From assembly GCA_002455915.1 (NCBI GenBank), contig DKLU01000091.1, positions 1-17,582 on the forward strand: a DNA stretch of 17,582 nucleotides, written 5' to 3'. Numbering within the stretch: position 1 is the first letter of the stretch; the number at the start of each line of letters is the position of its first letter. A program made the translations under genes and the position numbers. This DNA comes from Chryseobacterium sp. UBA6632. GTDB taxonomy: Bacteria; Bacteroidota; Bacteroidia; Flavobacteriales; Weeksellaceae. Shown piece after piece: positions 9,601 to 16,386 of this stretch. The notes beneath the pieces were generated by a model. The model saw only the letters and a list, made by a program, of their open reading frames with translations. It was not told where the DNA came from and ran no database searches.

Positions 9601-10014
9601 CATTCCTACGAAGAAGTTTTTTCCAAGTCCGGCTAATCCTTTAGAAGTAACAAATTCCGCCTGATCAGAAACGGTAAACCTGTAGCTGGCAAAGAATTTT
9701 TTATTTCCTTTTACAAATAATCCCATCCCGGTAGAAGTAAATAAGTTGGATGCAGTAGAAGCAATCATCATATTGTTGGGAATGGTTACCTGCATTGGGT
9801 TTCCTTTGCTTACCTGAACGGTTGTAAATAAATTGTTATTATTAAAAACCTGAACAGAAAAAGGCGTAGTTTCATTGGTTGAAAGGTATAAGTAACCTTT
9901 GGGAGTTCCTTGTAACGAACTTGCCGACATTGGGGCAAACCAGTGTTCTGTATCTAATTGTGCATTAACGATTAAACAAAGAAACGTACAAATAATTAGT
10001 AGAAATTTTTTCAT
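6670..10014 (-). CDS. T9SS-secreted surface protein 3, longer paralogue with two extra repeats (1114 aa)
   Basis: This is the third and most divergent paralogue. Residues 1-18 are a signal peptide (MKKFLLIICTFLCLIVNA|Q). The IgGFc-binding-like half keeps HWFAPM, ATEDNTTVTLSGY, MDQSVPVERLGKDF and YGGYFAGFSSVP. An Ig-like module (YDAYQWYFNG) and a cadherin-like module (SAPTSGTATVNPTTGQITYT) follow. About residues 705-885 hold two repeats absent from the other two proteins, each led by an Asp-rich motif (NICDDNFDG and DICDNDLNG). An Ig-like unit (LDAGTGFTSYKWNTGATT), a SprB-like unit (GGTPPYRYSLNG) and the type B T9SS C-terminal domain at 1024-1114 (ITPNGDGIND to GWILIKNRE) follow. The start at 10014 gives the signal peptide and lies 19 nt after a -7 box; the in-frame ATG at 10056 lies upstream of that box. 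It is probably first in the array by position but is transcribed alone. Confidence 0.9.
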   Translation of the reverse strand: MKKFLLIICTFLCLIVNAQLDTEHWFAPMSASSLQGTPKGYLYLSTNETTPFSVQVFNNNNLFTTVQVSKGNPMQVTIPNNMMIASTASNLFTSTGMGLFVKGNKKFFASYRFTVSDQAEFVTSKGLAGLGKNFFVGMAPNTTAKPYVNSTIGVTATEDNTTVTLSGYNPGVVFSDGISAPSRTFTINKGKSYIIEAQSNLNSNNLTGLVGAKITANKPISVTNGNFNSIYTTFNSTNVDVLMDQSVPVERLGKDFVMMKGNGPANSGMEAAVVVATVNNTKLTINGTLLNSVTLNAGQYYVVQGTNYISQINGNYNMSISANNNVYVYQLLAGTSTGNVYATGGMNFIPPLSCFLPKEINEIGSINKIGNDTFNTRLNIITQTGAAVTINGNPIQASAGPAPVTGNPNWVTYSIPSVTGNITIGSNKPVTAGIAAGNGAVGYGGYFAGFSSVPTITKTGDCYVGVLLEVDNTYDAYQWYFNGVAISGATTYSINPELYGAGDYTCEITKTSCETRMTAIYSYTLCPPITTTTYTIGSCSTKTITPAFTSSTQTIIPSLTSIISAPTSGTATVNPTTGQITYTPNPTTVNTTDSFIYYIQGNGTPFAFEYFKIVINTDVLQVANATLLSCTNSTGNGTYNLTSAVVTASPGATVNYFTNSNLTGQITNPASYTGPTGTIYANVTSIYGCSKVAQITLSASPSPNINVSNFNANICDDNFDGIIPVNFATVTPQIVNNAGSFNVKYYLIQADATAGNTNTIPTNWNYNTNTTVYVRVESPTGDCPAVLGQINFTIGNKISLITNTATTDICDNDLNGSENINLNDYKNLFTTDPTITLTFYTSLANAQNATNAIPATQTINSNNIYYIRFVSASACPNIGTLTVNFKSPRKSSTLHDQVICSDDKVILDAGTGFTSYKWNTGATTQTILAGAGSYYVDLGMNGCVYRQHVNVNTAQAPIITKIEVSGNTATVHVTGGTPPYRYSLNGIDYQNSNVFMGLSRGTHQVYVLGSDGCLPFIKEFLVINIINAITPNGDGINDVLDYSELRIKENVNIEVSDRYGAIVYKSPKNVYTWDGKPGGRTLPTGTYWYVLQWTEPDTKLTVSYSGWILIKNRE

Positions 10015-10033
10015 GCTTATTAATAAGGGGCTG

Positions 10034-10041
10034 CAAATATA
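10034..10041 (-). promoter_or_regulatory. -7 box of surface-protein gene 3
   Basis: The minus strand reads TATATTTG, a perfect TAnnTTTG match, 19 nt before the ATG at 10014. This is the same arrangement as in the two downstream paralogues. Confidence 0.55.
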
Positions 10042-10163
10042 AGCATTAGTAATCAAAATTTTAAATGAATTTTTCTTTACATATGATTGAATGGAGAAAT
10101 TGCTAAATATTTAATAATGAGTTAATATTTGTTGCGTTCTCATAATTAAGTGAAATATAAAAA

Positions 10164-10188
10164 TCCCGATGAAAAAATTTCACCGGGA
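10164..10188 (-). terminator. Intrinsic terminator of tsf
   Basis: A 9-bp stem (TCCCGATGA, 10164-10172, with TCACCGGGA, 10180-10188) has one G-U pair in the minus-strand transcript and a 7-nt loop. It is followed on that strand by AUUUUUAUAUU. It lies 25 nt beyond the tsf stop codon. Confidence 0.8.
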
Positions 10189-10213
10189 CTATTATTTTTA
10201 AAATCTTAAAAGA

Positions 10214-11038
10214 TTACAAACCGATTCTGATGAATCCAGTTACTTTTAGGTCAGCATTTACAGATTTTACATAGTCAGCAACTGAGATAGAGCTGTCTTT
10301 GATGAAATCTTGGTGTACCAACGTGTTGTCTTTGTAGAATCTCTGCATTTTACCTTTCAAGATATTGTCGATAATGTTTGCAGGCTTACCTTCTTCTACA
10401 AGTTTGTGTCTTTCGATTTCTAATTCTTTATCGATAGTTTCCTGAGAAACAGAAGTTTCGTCAAGAGCGATTGGGTTCATCGCAGCAGCCTGCATAGAAA
10501 CAGCTTTAGCAGCCTCATCAGAACCTTCTACTTTAGCAGAAAGAGCTGTGATAGCAGCGATTTTGTTTCCAGCGTGGATGTAAGCTCCTAAGAAAGGACC
10601 TTCGATTCTTTCGAATGCACCGATCTCGATTTTCTCACCGATAACACCTGTTTGCTCGATTAATTTTTCAGCAACAGTTAATCCGTGGAAATCTGTAGCC
10701 AATAATTCTTCTTTAGTAGCAGCAAAAATAGCCATTTCAGCTAATTCGTAAGCTAGCTCGATGAACGCCTCGTTTTTAGCAACGAAGTCAGTTTCGCAGT
10801 TCAAAGAGATGATAGTACCCAAAGTGTTATCTTCGTTTACTCTAGCGATTACAGCACCTTCAGTAGATTCTCTGTCAGCTCTGTTAGCAGCAACTTTTTG
10901 TCCTTTTTTTCTAAGGATATCTACTGCTTTTTCGAAGTCTCCTTCAGCTTCAACTAAAGCTTTTTTGCAGTCCATCATACCTGCACCTGTTTGGTTTCTC
11001 AATTTTGCTACGTCTGCAGCAGCTGGTGTATAAGACAT
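10214..11038 (-). CDS. tsf: Translation elongation factor Ts (274 aa)
   Basis: EF-Ts is the guanine-nucleotide exchange factor that releases GDP from EF-Tu during translation elongation in the cytoplasm. The N-terminal UBA-like region carries the family signature LRNQTGAGMMDCKKAL (residues 13-28). The second signature, TDFVAKN (residues 83-89), contacts EF-Tu. The length, 274 aa, is normal for the family. Starting at 11036-11038 gives the usual N-terminus. In most bacteria tsf follows rpsB in one operon, but here the next gene upstream is divergent (11184, plus strand) and tsf has its own perfect -7 box at 11101-11108. It therefore appears to be monocistronic, closed by the terminator at 10164-10188. 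Confidence 0.98.
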   Translation of the reverse strand: MSYTPAAADVAKLRNQTGAGMMDCKKALVEAEGDFEKAVDILRKKGQKVAANRADRESTEGAVIARVNEDNTLGTIISLNCETDFVAKNEAFIELAYELAEMAIFAATKEELLATDFHGLTVAEKLIEQTGVIGEKIEIGAFERIEGPFLGAYIHAGNKIAAITALSAKVEGSDEAAKAVSMQAAAMNPIALDETSVSQETIDKELEIERHKLVEEGKPANIIDNILKGKMQRFYKDNTLVHQDFIKDSSISVADYVKSVNADLKVTGFIRIGL

Positions 11039-11100
11039 AATATCTATTATTTTTTTATTGTAAGATTAGTATTAATTTTTAGCTTAATTTTAAAGCGATG

Positions 11101-11108
11101 CAAAGATA
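11101..11108 (-). promoter_or_regulatory. -7 box of tsf
   Basis: The minus strand reads TATCTTTG, a perfect TAnnTTTG match, 62 nt before the tsf start. This implies a leader of roughly 55 nt. It is the only good match in the divergent region 11039-11183. Confidence 0.55.
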
Positions 11109-11183
11109 ATGATTTTAATGATAAACTAAAAAATGACTTTTTGCGTTATTTGTATATTTAATAAATTTTTAAATGTTTGGTTA

Positions 11184-11897
11184 ATGAAAAAAATATTTCT
11201 CCTTCTGTTTTTGTGCATTTTTACTCTTGGCTTTTCTCAAAAAAAGAAAAAAGCGAAATCTAAGGCTGTTGCTGAGAAAGAAACGCTTATCATCTATACA
11301 GAGCAGGATGCAGAAAGCACTAAAGAAGCCAGAATTATTGCAGGATTCTTGAAACAAAACCCTGGTCATGCCAAGACTGATTATTTTAAAAGAAAGTTAA
11401 TAGAAATTATCATGGCCGATAATTCTCCGGAGGCAAAACCTACTATCACGCCATTGAGCAAAGGAGAAGTTGCAAAAATGGCTAAAAATGAATCCAAAGT
11501 TTCTGGTAACAAAACAATGGCATCTAATACAAAGCTAGCTTCTACTTCTGCAGTGCCAGCAAGAGATGTAAATTATGCAAGTGTAACCAATACGAGTAAA
11601 AAATCTGAACCCAGCGAGAAAAATAAAAGAACGGCTGCGATGTTAACGCACATGTTCAACAATGATCCGATGGATAAGGAAGCTTACATCAATATTAAAA
11701 ACAGATCTAAATGTAATCTGATTGTAAAAATCACCGGAAAAAAATATTATAATCTGGATGTTCCCGCAAAAGGACAGAATTTTATTTTGATTGATAAAGG
11801 AGAATATGTCTTAACAACAATGGTTTGTGATGCCAAATATTCGTCACTGAAAAATATCAATAAAGATATTGAGATTGAATTAAATTTGGCGGAATAA
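11184..11897 (+). CDS. Secreted basic protein of unknown function, possibly DUF6759-like (237 aa)
   Basis: The function is unknown. Residues 1-18 are a signal peptide (MKKIFLLLFLCIFTLGFS|Q) followed at once by a Lys-rich stretch (QKKKKAKSKAVAEK) encoded by two near-continuous runs of A. The middle is low-complexity, rich in Lys, Ser, Thr and Ala, and looks disordered. The C-terminal 80 residues look like one small folded beta domain (NNDPMDKEAYINIKNRSKCN, then KITGKKYYNLDVPAKGQNFI and GEYVLTTMVCDAKYSS) with two cysteines that could pair. From memory this tail resembles the DUF6759 family of Chryseobacterium proteins, but I cannot check that. No T9SS C-terminal domain and no lipobox are present, so it is probably periplasmic. 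An in-frame ATG 51 nt upstream (11133) is rejected because it would put extra residues before the signal peptide. No transcription link to the lectin gene 62 nt downstream is evident, as that gene has its own -7 box. Confidence 0.8.
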   Translation: MKKIFLLLFLCIFTLGFSQKKKKAKSKAVAEKETLIIYTEQDAESTKEARIIAGFLKQNPGHAKTDYFKRKLIEIIMADNSPEAKPTITPLSKGEVAKMAKNESKVSGNKTMASNTKLASTSAVPARDVNYASVTNTSKKSEPSEKNKRTAAMLTHMFNNDPMDKEAYINIKNRSKCNLIVKITGKKYYNLDVPAKGQNFILIDKGEYVLTTMVCDAKYSSLKNINKDIEIELNLAE

Positions 11898-11934
11898 TTT
11901 TTTTCTAAATATGGTGAGATATTTTTAAATTGAG

Positions 11935-11942
11935 TATATTTG
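11935..11942 (+). promoter_or_regulatory. -7 box of the bulb-lectin lipoprotein gene
   Basis: The sequence reads TATATTTG, a perfect TAnnTTTG match, with 17 nt between it and the ATG at 11960. The gene can therefore be transcribed independently of the upstream gene. Confidence 0.55.
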
Positions 11943-11959
11943 GAAAAAATATATAATTT

Positions 11960-12541
11960 ATGAAAAAAATAACATTGTTTTCCTTTGTGATTTTATCTTT
12001 AATCTCTTGTTCTAATGATAGTAATAGTTTAATCGAAGAAAAAGAAAGTTTGTCATCAAAAGATGCTAGTACCCAAAAAGTATCAGTGACTAAATCGGTT
12101 GTTGAAGCAGAAAGTAAAATTCAACAATTACAAAAAAATCAGTCATTGAATGTAGATTTTCAGGGTAATCGATTGAGATTAACAATGCAAGATGATTGTA
12201 ATTTAGTTTTATATTATGAGAAACCTGCTTCAAATTTCACTCTCACTTTATGGAAAACAAATACAAATAGACTATTAACTTCCTCGGATATTGCATTAGC
12301 ATCAGCTCAAACGGATGGAAACTTTGTTGTCTATCAAAAAGCTCCATATGTTTTATCTAATTCTGTTTGGGCTACTAATTCTTATGTTGGAAGTGTATCT
12401 AATCCATATATTAAATTACAGTTAGTTAGAGTGAAAAATGAACTTTTTGGGACGCAGAAATACGTTTATAAGTTGTTAATTGAAGGTAATGGTACAGATA
12501 GAGTTGTTGTTGCAGAAGGAGATTTAGCTCCGAATATGTAA
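11960..12541 (+). CDS. Bulb-type lectin-domain lipoprotein (193 aa)
   Basis: This is a lipoprotein with a bulb-type (monocot mannose-binding, beta-prism II) lectin domain. The signal peptide ends in a lipobox, LISC, with Cys17 the predicted lipidated residue, followed by SNDSNS. A Ser/Glu/Lys-rich linker runs to about residue 60. Two intact copies of the family's mannose-binding motif QxDxNxVxY are visible: QDDCNLVLY at 77-85 and QTDGNFVVY at 117-125. Each is followed by a Trp (W98 and W137) in the position typical of the fold. A third motif, usual in plant members, is absent or degenerate, and the C-terminal 50 residues (KLQLVRVKNE..., YVYKLLIEGNG) look like a beta extension. Sugar binding at the cell surface is inferred from the motifs. 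Related domains occur in some bacteriocins, so a toxin role is possible but not shown. Confidence 0.85.
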   Translation: MKKITLFSFVILSLISCSNDSNSLIEEKESLSSKDASTQKVSVTKSVVEAESKIQQLQKNQSLNVDFQGNRLRLTMQDDCNLVLYYEKPASNFTLTLWKTNTNRLLTSSDIALASAQTDGNFVVYQKAPYVLSNSVWATNSYVGSVSNPYIKLQLVRVKNELFGTQKYVYKLLIEGNGTDRVVVAEGDLAPNM

Positions 12542-12557
12542 AATTAGCTAAAATGTA

Positions 12558-12595
12558 AAAAAAAGACTTGTCAAATGAATGACAAGTCTTTTTTT
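12558..12595. terminator. Bidirectional terminator between lectin gene and accA
   Basis: A 16-bp perfect stem has GACTTGTCA (12565-12573) against TGACAAGTC (12580-12588), extended by seven A-T pairs, around a 6-nt loop (12574-12579). A-runs on one side and T-runs on the other make it work in both directions for the convergent genes 11960-12541 (+) and 12594-13550 (-). It overlaps the accA stop codon by 2 nt. Confidence 0.9.
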
Positions 12596-13550
12596 ATCCT
12601 TTAAACTGACCCATTGCGATAAATTTATCTTGTCTTTGGGTTTCAAGTTCTTTTCCTGTAAATTTCGAGAACGCTTTAATGTTCTGTAAAATTGAAGTCT
12701 TTAAGTTTAAAAACGTTGTTTCAGGGTCGTAATGCGCGCCGCCAAGCGGTTCTTCTACGATTCCATCAATGAATTTTTCTCTTAAAGCATCTTTTGGAGT
12801 CAAGTTCAATGCGTTTGCAGCATCTTCTTTGTGATCCCAGTTTCTCCAAAGAATTGAAGAACAGCTTTCCGGAGCAATTACTGTGTACCAAGTGTTTTCC
12901 AACATATACACTTTGTTACCAACGCCAATTCCTAATGCACCGCCACTCGCTCCTTCACCAATGATATAAGTGAAAATAGGAGTTTTTAGCATGGTCATTT
13001 CGAAAATATTTCTTGCAATGGCTTCACCTTGTCCTCTTTCTTCAGCTTCCAATCCTGGATAAGCTCCCGGTGTATCAACCAAAGTTACCACAGGAATGTT
13101 GAATTTCTCAGCAAGCTTCATCAATCTCAGCGCTTTTCTGTATCCTTCAGGATTCGGCATTCCAAATCTTCGGTGTTGTCTTTCTTTAGTTGTTCTTCCT
13201 TTCTGAGTTCCGATGATCATTACTTTTTGCCCGTCTAGGGTAGCAATACCGCCAATCATGGCAGGATCATCAGCGAAATTTCTGTCTCCGTGAAGTTCTA
13301 AGAAGCTGCCTTTATCTACCATCCCGTTGATATAATCCAATGTATAAGGACGATCCGGATGACGAGATAGCTGTACTCTTTGCCAAGGGGTAAGACTTCC
13401 ATAGATTTCTTTTTTCTTTTCTATGATTTTATCCTCTATCTGGCTGCATGCTAATTTTACATCAACACCACTTTCTTCTCCTACTAAAGAACAAGTTTGG
13501 TATTGATCCATTAATTCTTTTATAGGTAGTTCGAAACTTAAATATTCCAT
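12594..13550 (-). CDS. accA: Acetyl-CoA carboxylase carboxyltransferase subunit alpha (318 aa)
   Basis: The alpha subunit of the carboxyltransferase half of acetyl-CoA carboxylase transfers the carboxyl group from biotin on AccB to acetyl-CoA. This makes malonyl-CoA for fatty-acid synthesis in the cytoplasm, acting with AccD. The N-terminal part has the characteristic [20 protein letters not shown] (residues 53-72). The crotonase-like core follows, with [14 protein letters not shown] (88-101), [12 protein letters not shown] (155-166), [14 protein letters not shown] (198-211) and [11 protein letters not shown] (226-236). Length and motifs are normal for the family. A perfect -7 box lies 22 nt upstream (13573-13580), so accA can be transcribed apart from gltX, whose stop codon is 47 nt upstream. 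Transcription ends in the bidirectional terminator. Confidence 0.98.
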   Translation of the reverse strand: MEYLSFELPIKELMDQYQTCSLVGEESGVDVKLACSQIEDKIIEKKKEIYGSLTPWQRVQLSRHPDRPYTLDYINGMVDKGSFLELHGDRNFADDPAMIGGIATLDGQKVMIIGTQKGRTTKERQHRRFGMPNPEGYRKALRLMKLAEKFNIPVVTLVDTPGAYPGLEAEERGQGEAIARNIFEMTMLKTPIFTYIIGEGASGGALGIGVGNKVYMLENTWYTVIAPESCSSILWRNWDHKEDAANALNLTPKDALREKFIDGIVEEPLGGAHYDPETTFLNLKTSILQNIKAFSKFTGKELETQRQDKFIAMGQFKG

Positions 13551-13572
13551 TCTTGAAGTAAATTAAATCTTT

Positions 13573-13580
13573 CAAATGTA
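13573..13580 (-). promoter_or_regulatory. -7 box of accA
   Basis: The minus strand reads TACATTTG, a perfect TAnnTTTG match, 22 nt before the accA start at 13550 and inside the 47-nt gap after gltX. Confidence 0.5.
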
Positions 13581-13597
13581 TGAAAAATTATGAAAAT

Positions 13598-15103
13598 TTA
13601 TTTAAAATTATTAACAGCATTGTTTATTCTGGAGATAGTTTCCTCTTTTCCAAGGATTTCCATGATGTCCGGAACGTCTGGCCCTTTCAGTTCACCAACC
13701 AAAGATAAACGTAGCGGCATCATTACTTTACCCATTCCCAAGCCTTTATTTTCCGCGAAATCATGAATATTTTGCTTTAAATTTTCAGCATTAAATTCAG
13801 CATTTTCTAAACCTGATGCAAATTCTCCTAAAATAGCAGAAGTTTCGTCGTTCCAAGCTTTTTTAGATGCTTTTTCATCATAAGAAGTCGGAGCTTCGAA
13901 GAAAAACTTTCCATTTTCATAAATATCAATCGGGAAAGTCGCTCTTTCTTTCATCAAATAAATGATTTTTAAAAGCTTCTCATCTTCGATTGTGATATCA
14001 AGATCTGAATTTTTCAAAATTGAAAGAATTTCTTCATCAGATTTTTGTTGAAGATACTGATGGTTGAACCATTCAGCCTTTTCTTTACTGAATCTTGCGC
14101 CAGCTTTATGAACTTTATTTAAATCGAATTCTTTAGCCATTTCATCCAACGATAAAATTTCTTTATCATCCGCAGGCGACCAACCTAAAAGTGCCACCAT
14201 ATTAATGAAGGCTTCAGGCAAATATCCACTTTCTCTGTATCCTTTAGAAACATTTCCGGTTGCCGGATCTGTGAAATTCAATGGGAAAACCGGGAATCCG
14301 AATTTATCGCCATCTCTTTTGCTTAGTTTTCCTTTTCCTTCAGGTTTTAAAATCAAAGAAAGATGAGCAAACTGTGGTGCTTCCCAACCCATTGCTTCAT
14401 ATAATAAAGTGTGTAATCCTAAAGAAGGTAACCATTCTTCACCACGAATAACGTGAGAAATTTCCATTTCATGATCATCGATGATATTGGCGAAATGATA
14501 AGTTGGCATTCCGTCGTTCTTTACCAAAACTTTATCATCTAAAGTATTTGTGTTTACAGAAGAATTTCCTCTGATAATATCCACAAGATTCAAAGTTCTG
14601 TCAATCGGCATCTTGAATCTTACGACGTATGGCGTTTTTTCATCCAACAACTTTTGAACTTCTTCTTCAGAAAGGGCAAGGCTGTTTCTTAACTGATTTC
14701 TTGTTTTGTTATCATAAGAAAAAACATCGCCTCTTGCCTCGTATTCAGCACGGATAGCGTCTAATTCTTCAGCAGTATCAAAAGCGATATATGCATAATC
14801 TGTTTTCAAGATCTGCTCTGTATATCTGTCGTAGATATCTCTTCTTTCAGATTGTCTGTAAGGGGCAAATTTTCCTCCTTTTTTAGGACTTTCATCAGCG
14901 ATAATTCCGCACCATTCCAGAGCTTCTTCAATATAATCTTCCGCTCCTTCCACATATCTTGCAGTGTCTGTATCTTCAATTCTCAATACAAATTCACCAC
15001 CTTGGTTTTTAGCAAAAAGATAGTCATATAATGCGGTTCTTACGCCTCCTAAATGCAAAGGTCCCGTGGGACTTGGAGCGAAACGTACTCTTACTTTGTC
15101 CAT
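13598..15103 (-). CDS. gltX: Glutamate--tRNA ligase (501 aa)
   Basis: Class I aminoacyl-tRNA synthetase charging tRNA-Glu with glutamate in the cytoplasm. The HIGH-type motif is in APSPTGPLHLGG (residues 9-20) and the KMSKS-type motif is KLSKR (259-263). Also typical are FVLRIEDTDTARY (38-50) and DDKVLVKNDGMPTYHFAN (189-206). The C-terminal part from about 330 is the anticodon-binding helical domain. The zinc-binding Cys cluster present in E. coli GltX is missing: around residues 103-109 the protein reads YAYIAFD with no cysteine. Bacteria commonly have such zinc-free GltX forms. It is closest to the bacterial GluRS type; a switch to GlnRS or a non-discriminating specificity cannot be judged from the sequence alone. 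The start at 15101-15103 lies 19 nt after a perfect -7 box. accA follows 47 nt downstream. Confidence 0.98.
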   Translation of the reverse strand: MDKVRVRFAPSPTGPLHLGGVRTALYDYLFAKNQGGEFVLRIEDTDTARYVEGAEDYIEEALEWCGIIADESPKKGGKFAPYRQSERRDIYDRYTEQILKTDYAYIAFDTAEELDAIRAEYEARGDVFSYDNKTRNQLRNSLALSEEEVQKLLDEKTPYVVRFKMPIDRTLNLVDIIRGNSSVNTNTLDDKVLVKNDGMPTYHFANIIDDHEMEISHVIRGEEWLPSLGLHTLLYEAMGWEAPQFAHLSLILKPEGKGKLSKRDGDKFGFPVFPLNFTDPATGNVSKGYRESGYLPEAFINMVALLGWSPADDKEILSLDEMAKEFDLNKVHKAGARFSKEKAEWFNHQYLQQKSDEEILSILKNSDLDITIEDEKLLKIIYLMKERATFPIDIYENGKFFFEAPTSYDEKASKKAWNDETSAILGEFASGLENAEFNAENLKQNIHDFAENKGLGMGKVMMPLRLSLVGELKGPDVPDIMEILGKEETISRINNAVNNFK

Positions 15104-15122
15104 TTCAATTTTTATTTTAATG

Positions 15123-15130
15123 CAAAGTTA
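15123..15130 (-). promoter_or_regulatory. -7 box of gltX
   Basis: The minus strand reads TAACTTTG, a perfect TAnnTTTG match, 19 nt before the gltX start at 15103 and within the 57-nt gap from the glycosyltransferase gene. This gives gltX its own promoter with a short leader. Confidence 0.5.
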
Positions 15131-15160
15131 AAGAGACTTTCTTGTAAAAAAAAGGAATTT

Positions 15161-16075
15161 TTATTTGGGATTTTTAATAAGGATATAATTTTTGTATTCT
15201 CCAAAGCGTATTTTTAGTAAATCTTCAATGGGCTGTAAATATTTATCCTTCTTTTTCCAAACAGATTGAGATTTATCATGATTGAATACAAAATCATAAT
15301 TAGCAATTGCTTCCGCCATTACTTTCGGATGTGTTCCAGTAAATTTTATAACTCTGTCCACCGTATTATAATTGAATTCATCTTTTGGGGCTTCTTCCAG
15401 TTTTTTATCGGCATGACCATAATAATAAACAAAGTTATTAGCCTTTAAAGACATGGTACGCTTTGATTTTACAGAACTGTAATGATAAACAGGAGCATTT
15501 AAAGCTAAAACTTTTAATTTTTCTCCTTTTTCAGACCCATTATCATAATTTTCTATAGAATTGAATTTTCGGAATCCCTGAGAGTCTATGTATGCTCTAA
15601 TATTCGGATTATATTTAAAAATTCTGATTTCGTTTTTATGTACTCTTCGGCTGTTTCGGATACTATTGTAATCACCCCAAAAGTGAATGAAAGGTTGAAG
15701 AAGCCCATCAATATCGGGATAGGAATCTGCTTCTTTGATTTTATTTAAAATTAATGGATAATCTTTTTCATGAAGCACTTCGTCTGCCTGAATATGAATA
15801 ATCCAATCTGCAGATTTTGAAACATGAGTATAAGCGATATTGCATTGTTGGGCGAAGATTTTACCGCCTTTGGTCATATTGTCGTCCCAAATAGTATCAA
15901 TAATTTTAATTTTTGGATCTTCTAGACCCAAAATTGCCTCTCTGGTTCCGTCTGTTGAATCTCCAACAGCAATTACAAATTCATCACATAAAGGAAGAAC
16001 CGATTGAATAGATTCTAAGAAGGGAACACCATAAGTAAAGCCATTTCTTACATAGCTGAATGCACTGATTTTCAT
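15161..16075 (-). CDS. Family 2-like glycosyltransferase (304 aa)
   Basis: Cytoplasmic or membrane-associated glycosyltransferase of the GT-A fold. The N-terminal half has the nucleotide-sugar-binding pattern: SYVRNG (7-12), FVIAVGDSTDGTREAI (33-48) and, in the DxD position, IQADEVLH (95-102), where D98 and E99 would help bind metal and the donor. Between these, KGGKIFAQQCNIAYTHVSKS (69-88) is a typical loop before the metal site. No membrane segment and no signal peptide are visible. The sugar and acceptor are unknown; a role in surface polysaccharide or lipopolysaccharide core is inferred from the family. It stands alone rather than in a polysaccharide cluster. It lies 57 nt upstream of gltX with no clear terminator between, so read-through into gltX is possible. 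The start at 16073-16075 gives a complete N-terminal beta strand. Confidence 0.88.
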   Translation of the reverse strand: MKISAFSYVRNGFTYGVPFLESIQSVLPLCDEFVIAVGDSTDGTREAILGLEDPKIKIIDTIWDDNMTKGGKIFAQQCNIAYTHVSKSADWIIHIQADEVLHEKDYPLILNKIKEADSYPDIDGLLQPFIHFWGDYNSIRNSRRVHKNEIRIFKYNPNIRAYIDSQGFRKFNSIENYDNGSEKGEKLKVLALNAPVYHYSSVKSKRTMSLKANNFVYYYGHADKKLEEAPKDEFNYNTVDRVIKFTGTHPKVMAEAIANYDFVFNHDKSQSVWKKKDKYLQPIEDLLKIRFGEYKNYILIKNPK

Positions 16076-16095
16076 TTGGTCATATTAGCAAGCGA

Positions 16096-16103
16096 CAAAA
16101 ATC
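16096..16103 (-). promoter_or_regulatory. Weak -7 box of the glycosyltransferase gene
   Basis: The minus strand reads GATTTTTG, seven of the eight TAnnTTTG positions in the register used by the other genes (first base G rather than T). It lies 20 nt before the ATG at 16075, matching the spacing seen elsewhere in the window. Confidence 0.35.
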
Positions 16104-16361
16104 TTACTTTTTTTTTGAAGCCGCAATTATTTTTGAAAATTAATTTATATTTTGATAAGAATATTTTATTTAGAATAGTCATGTTGCAAGTTACTTCAGT
16201 ATAAAAACAGACTTTAGGTGAAATGAGAAACCCCGATTCCCCTTCTTTAACTTGTTTGTAATAATTTTTTTGAATTATTAGGTGTCGTTATGATTAAATT
16301 TTATTCAATTTATTGTGATATATATCATTTGTATAATGTTTTTTCACACACTGTAGAATAT

Positions 16362-16369
16362 TATTTTTG
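16362..16369 (+). promoter_or_regulatory. -7 box of the MACPF lipoprotein gene
   Basis: The sequence reads TATTTTTG, a perfect TAnnTTTG match, with 17 nt between it and the ATG at 16387. The octamer is identical to that of the first two surface-protein genes. No -33 box is evident at the usual spacing. Confidence 0.6.
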
Positions 16370-16386
16370 CTGAAAATTATAATACT

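Larger units (their letters stand above)
16076..16386. other. Divergent intergenic region, 311 nt
   Basis: This gap separates the minus-strand glycosyltransferase from the plus-strand MACPF gene. It holds a weak -7 box toward the glycosyltransferase (16096-16103) and a perfect one toward the MACPF gene (16362-16369). The rest is AT-rich, with no open frame, RNA gene or clear hairpin that I can support. Confidence 0.55.

Noticed and set aside
10761..11033. Plus-strand open frame antisense to tsf
   Set aside because: It is a shadow of the conserved tsf coding frame, with no start signal or family resemblance.
11149..11179. TTTG, 19 nt, then AATGTTTG just before the 11184 start
   Set aside because: It looks like a -33/-7 pair, but the -7 box has one mismatch and would place transcription start at the ATG itself, making a leaderless mRNA. 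Not strong enough to call.
11907..11924. Weak hairpin AAATAT/ATATTT after the 11184-11897 gene
   Set aside because: Only six A-T pairs around a 6-nt loop; too weak to call a terminator.
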